This document shows positions 6,068-7,516 of a stretch of 7,516 nucleotides of DNA, one piece after another (position 1 is the stretch's first letter; each line of letters starts with the position of its first letter). Under the pieces are notes generated by a model, which was given only the letters and a program-made list of their open reading frames with translations, ran no database searches and was not told where the DNA came from. Both the position numbers and the translations under genes were made by a program. Source of the DNA: Candidatus Zipacnadia bacterium (GTDB taxonomy: Bacteria > Armatimonadota > Zipacnadia > Zipacnadales > Zipacnadaceae); the NCBI GenBank assembly GCA_029821455.1, contig JALGTI010000147.1:1-7516 (forward strand). Direction: 5' to 3'.

Positions 6068-6086
6068 ATGTAGTGTGCTTACATAT
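6066..6086 (+). promoter_or_regulatory. Dyad overlapping the -10 and start site, likely operator
   Basis: ATATGTA (6066-6072) and TACATAT (6080-6086) are perfect inverted 7-bp arms separated by 7 bp. The dyad begins on the last two bases of the -10 and spans the predicted start, the position where a dimeric repressor would block RNA polymerase. The arm spacing puts the half-sites about 14 bp apart centre to centre. No regulator gene is visible in the window and I cannot assign a regulator family. Confidence 0.6.
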
Positions 6087-6112
6087 GGCAGTGTAATCGT
6101 GCGACTACCTTA

Positions 6113-6139
6113 ACTGCAAACCTCCGAGAGGTTTGCAGT
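6113..6139 (+). promoter_or_regulatory. 12-bp perfect stem-loop in the reductase leader
   Basis: ACTGCAAACCTC (6113-6124) pairs perfectly with GAGGTTTGCAGT (6128-6139) around a CGA triloop. It ends 7 nt before the Shine-Dalgarno sequence. There is no following T-run, so it is not an intrinsic terminator. It could stabilise the message, be a protein-binding site or influence ribosome access. As DNA it is also a perfect 12-bp inverted repeat, so a second operator is possible. Confidence 0.75.
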
Positions 6140-6143
6140 GCGT

Positions 6144-6158
6144 CATAGGGGGACTATG
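6144..6158 (+). promoter_or_regulatory. Shine-Dalgarno site presented in a small hairpin
   Basis: AGGGGG (6147-6152) lies 8 nt before the ATG at 6161 and fixes this start. It is flanked by CATAG (6144-6148) and CTATG (6154-6158), which can pair to place most of the G-run in a 5-nt loop. This 5-bp stem is weak alone but follows the strong 12-bp stem closely. Confidence 0.55.
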
Positions 6159-6160
6159 CA

Positions 6161-7294
6161 ATGCAGTATCGTGAATATGGCAAGACCGGCAAAATGATCG
6201 CGGCCCTGGGGTTTGGGGCAATGCGCTTGCCCAAGGACGAAGACTATGCGGTAGAGATAATGCAGCGCTACCTGGAGCTAGGGGGGAACCTGATTGATAC
6301 GGCCCGTGCTTATGGAGAGAGCGAGAGGATAGTGGGGCGGGCTATCCAGGGACGGCGCGAGCAGGTGTACATATCTACCAAGAATCACGGCGTGCAACAA
6401 AGCCCTGACATCTGGAAGCAGTACATGGACCAATCCCTCGAGACCCTGGCTGTGGATAGAATTGACTTCTACCATGTCCATGACCTCAGATGGGATGTTT
6501 ATGCTGAGCATTTCCGCAAAAAGGGTGGCCCCTTCGATATGGTCCAGCAAGCTCAGGATGAAGGGCTTATTGACCACCTCTGCTTTTCCTCTCATGATTC
6601 CCCTGAGAATATTATCAAGTTGATTGATGAGGGGATCTTTGATGGTATTCTCGTCCAATATAATATGCTGGACCGCATACCAGGAGAAGGCGGACATGGT
6701 GCCGGGACAGGCAATGAGCCAGCTATTGCTCACGCCGCTGAAAAGGGCCTGGGGGTACTCATAATGGGGCCGCTAGCTGGTGGCCGACTGACGCAAATGC
6801 CCCCGGACAGAGTTGAGAAGCTATTGCCAGGGAAGGTAAAGAGCATTGCTGACTTGGGCCTGCGTTTTGTGCTGGCTAATCCCGATGTGACTTCTCCATT
6901 GTCAGGAATGAATGAGCTGCAGCAGGTGGACGAAAACTGTGCCACGGCCAGCCGACAAGAGCCGCTAACTGAGCAGGAGAACGCTCAGATCCGCGCGGCA
7001 GTGCAAGCCAATGAAAAGTTGGCGGAGCTTTATTGCACCGGCTGCAACTACTGTCAGCCCTGTCCCCAGGGGGTCGCTATCCCTAAGATATTTGAAGCTA
7101 TGAACTATCACCGTCTGTGGGGACTGACTGAGCACGCCAAGGGCCTGTACCGCCAACTCGGCCCCGATAATAAAGAGGGCTTGATGGATGCCACTGCCTG
7201 TGTGGAATGTGGTGAGTGCGAGGAAAAGTGCCCTCAGAACCTCCCCATCATCCAACAGCTCAAGGAGAGCCACGAGGCTCTGGCGAGCCCCTAG
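6161..7294 (+). CDS. Aldo/keto reductase with C-terminal iron-sulfur (4Fe-4S) domain
   Basis: A 377-residue cytoplasmic oxidoreductase that probably reduces an aldehyde or ketone; substrate unknown. The aldo/keto reductase barrel spans residues about 1-285. It has the opening YREYGKTGKMIAALGFGAMR and the catalytic tetrad Asp46 and Tyr51 (NLIDTARAYGESE), Lys74 (ISTKNHG) and His107 (DFYHVHD). Late barrel motifs include VLIMGPLAGGRL and SPLSGMNELQQVDEN. The C-terminal 85 residues carry two cysteine clusters: C292, C295, C298, C301 (CTGCNYCQPCP) and C347, C350, C353, C357 (CVECGECEEKCP). They fit two 4Fe-4S clusters of ferredoxin type. This architecture is known in the AKR family ('4Fe-4S binding' aldo/keto reductases) and suggests electron exchange between NAD(P)H and a ferredoxin-like partner. 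The start at 6161 is set by AGGGGG 8 nt upstream. The gene has its own promoter, putative operator and terminator, so it is a single-gene unit. Confidence 0.93.
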   Translation: MQYREYGKTGKMIAALGFGAMRLPKDEDYAVEIMQRYLELGGNLIDTARAYGESERIVGRAIQGRREQVYISTKNHGVQQSPDIWKQYMDQSLETLAVDRIDFYHVHDLRWDVYAEHFRKKGGPFDMVQQAQDEGLIDHLCFSSHDSPENIIKLIDEGIFDGILVQYNMLDRIPGEGGHGAGTGNEPAIAHAAEKGLGVLIMGPLAGGRLTQMPPDRVEKLLPGKVKSIADLGLRFVLANPDVTSPLSGMNELQQVDENCATASRQEPLTEQENAQIRAAVQANEKLAELYCTGCNYCQPCPQGVAIPKIFEAMNYHRLWGLTEHAKGLYRQLGPDNKEGLMDATACVECGECEEKCPQNLPIIQQLKESHEALASP

Positions 7295-7336
7295 TGATGT
7301 ATCTAGAATTGGGACCGGCGGAGCAGCTTCGCATTC

Positions 7337-7371
7337 GAGGTCGGCTGAAAGATAGCCGGCCTCTTCTCATT
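7337..7371 (+). terminator. Intrinsic terminator of the aldo/keto reductase gene
   Basis: GAGGTCGGCT (7337-7346) pairs with AGCCGGCCTC (7354-7363) over 10 bp with one G-T wobble, around a GAAAGAT loop. It is followed by TTCTCATT. It lies about 40 bp after the stop codon and just before the next promoter, a sensible place to end this transcript. Confidence 0.7.
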
Positions 7372-7376
7372 GCCAT

Positions 7377-7406
7377 TTGACACCCTGACGGCCTCCTGGC
7401 TATACT
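7377..7406 (+). promoter_or_regulatory. Consensus promoter for the gene at the window end
   Basis: A perfect TTGACA (7377-7382), an 18-bp spacer and TATACT (7401-7406, five of six bases of the -10 consensus). The start would fall near 7413, only about 16 nt before the ATG at 7429. Confidence 0.75.
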
Positions 7407-7428
7407 GCCACCAGGGGTCGTTTTCGCT

Positions 7429-7516
7429 ATGTGGAGCGATAGAGAACGTGAACTTGAAGAGCGTGTGGAGCAGCTTGAGCAGCGCATCGAGCAGCTCGGT
7501 GGCCGAGGGGCGATGC
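7429..7516 (+). CDS. Start of a coiled-coil protein, cut by the window end
   Basis: Only 29 codons are visible: MWSDRERELEERVEQLEQ, then RIEQLGGRGAM, still open at the edge. Hydrophobic residues L9, V13, L16, I20 and L23 follow a 4-3-4-3 spacing in a highly charged background, so this is a short two- to three-heptad coiled coil that likely mediates oligomerisation. AGGGG (7413-7417) lies 11 nt upstream of the ATG, and the consensus promoter just before supports this as a real gene start. Function unknown: an N-terminal coiled coil occurs in many small membrane or regulatory proteins. Confidence 0.7.
   Translation, partial: MWSDRERELEERVEQLEQRIEQLGGRGAM

Larger units (their letters stand above)
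5698..6160. other. Intergenic region upstream of the aldo/keto reductase gene
   Basis: This stretch of about 460 bp holds, left to right, the post-SDR hairpin, the doubtful minus-strand lipoprotein-like frame, and from 6039 the promoter, dyad and leader structures of the reductase gene. Plus-strand frames here give no convincing protein. Confidence 0.6.

Overview
This is bacterial DNA of moderately high GC content. It carries vegetative-type sigma-70 promoters (several with an exact TATAAT -10) and purine-rich Shine-Dalgarno sites. The mix of a secreted multidomain glycosidase-like protein, a secreted LamG-fold protein, a ferredoxin-tailed aldo/keto reductase and transposase debris would fit an uncultivated environmental heterotroph. 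Chloroflexota, Armatimonadota or a similar lineage is only a guess, because no marker here fixes the phylum.

Layout: (1) 1-273, minus strand: the 5' three quarters of the RNase P RNA (rnpB), with its 3' end beyond the window. Its promoter lies in a perfect 29-bp tandem duplication, giving two TATAAT boxes. (2) 747-2719, plus strand: a secreted protein with a carbohydrate-binding-like N-terminal domain and a TIM-barrel glycosidase-like domain. The reading frame breaks at a run of seven G (2375-2381) and resumes in the -1 frame to a plausible stop at 2719. (3) 2720-3491: no intact gene. It holds the C-terminal remnant of an IS1380-type transposase and possibly another decayed coding stretch. 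(4) 3492-4346: a strong extended -10 promoter driving a small secreted LamG-like protein. (5) 4347-4701: intergenic, with three small hairpins. (6) 4702-5697: an extended short-chain dehydrogenase/epimerase. (7) 5698-6160: intergenic, with a possible minus-strand lipoprotein-like small ORF and then a near-consensus promoter. A 7-7-7 dyad overlaps the end of that promoter's -10, and two consecutive hairpins lie in the leader. (8) 6161-7294: an aldo/keto reductase fused to a C-terminal iron-sulfur domain, followed by a good intrinsic terminator. (9) 7377-7516: a consensus promoter with a very short leader and the start of a coiled-coil protein cut by the window end.

The genes look like separate transcription units, not one operon: spacings are large and most have their own promoter. 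Secreted sugar-active proteins beside a sugar-nucleotide-type SDR and an aldo/keto reductase suggest a loose carbohydrate theme, but no pathway can be read from this window. I found no CRISPR array, tRNA, defence system or clearly new multigene system. The best leads are regulatory: the duplicated rnpB promoter, the operator and leader structures of the reductase gene, and the in-register slippery heptamer in the glycosidase gene.
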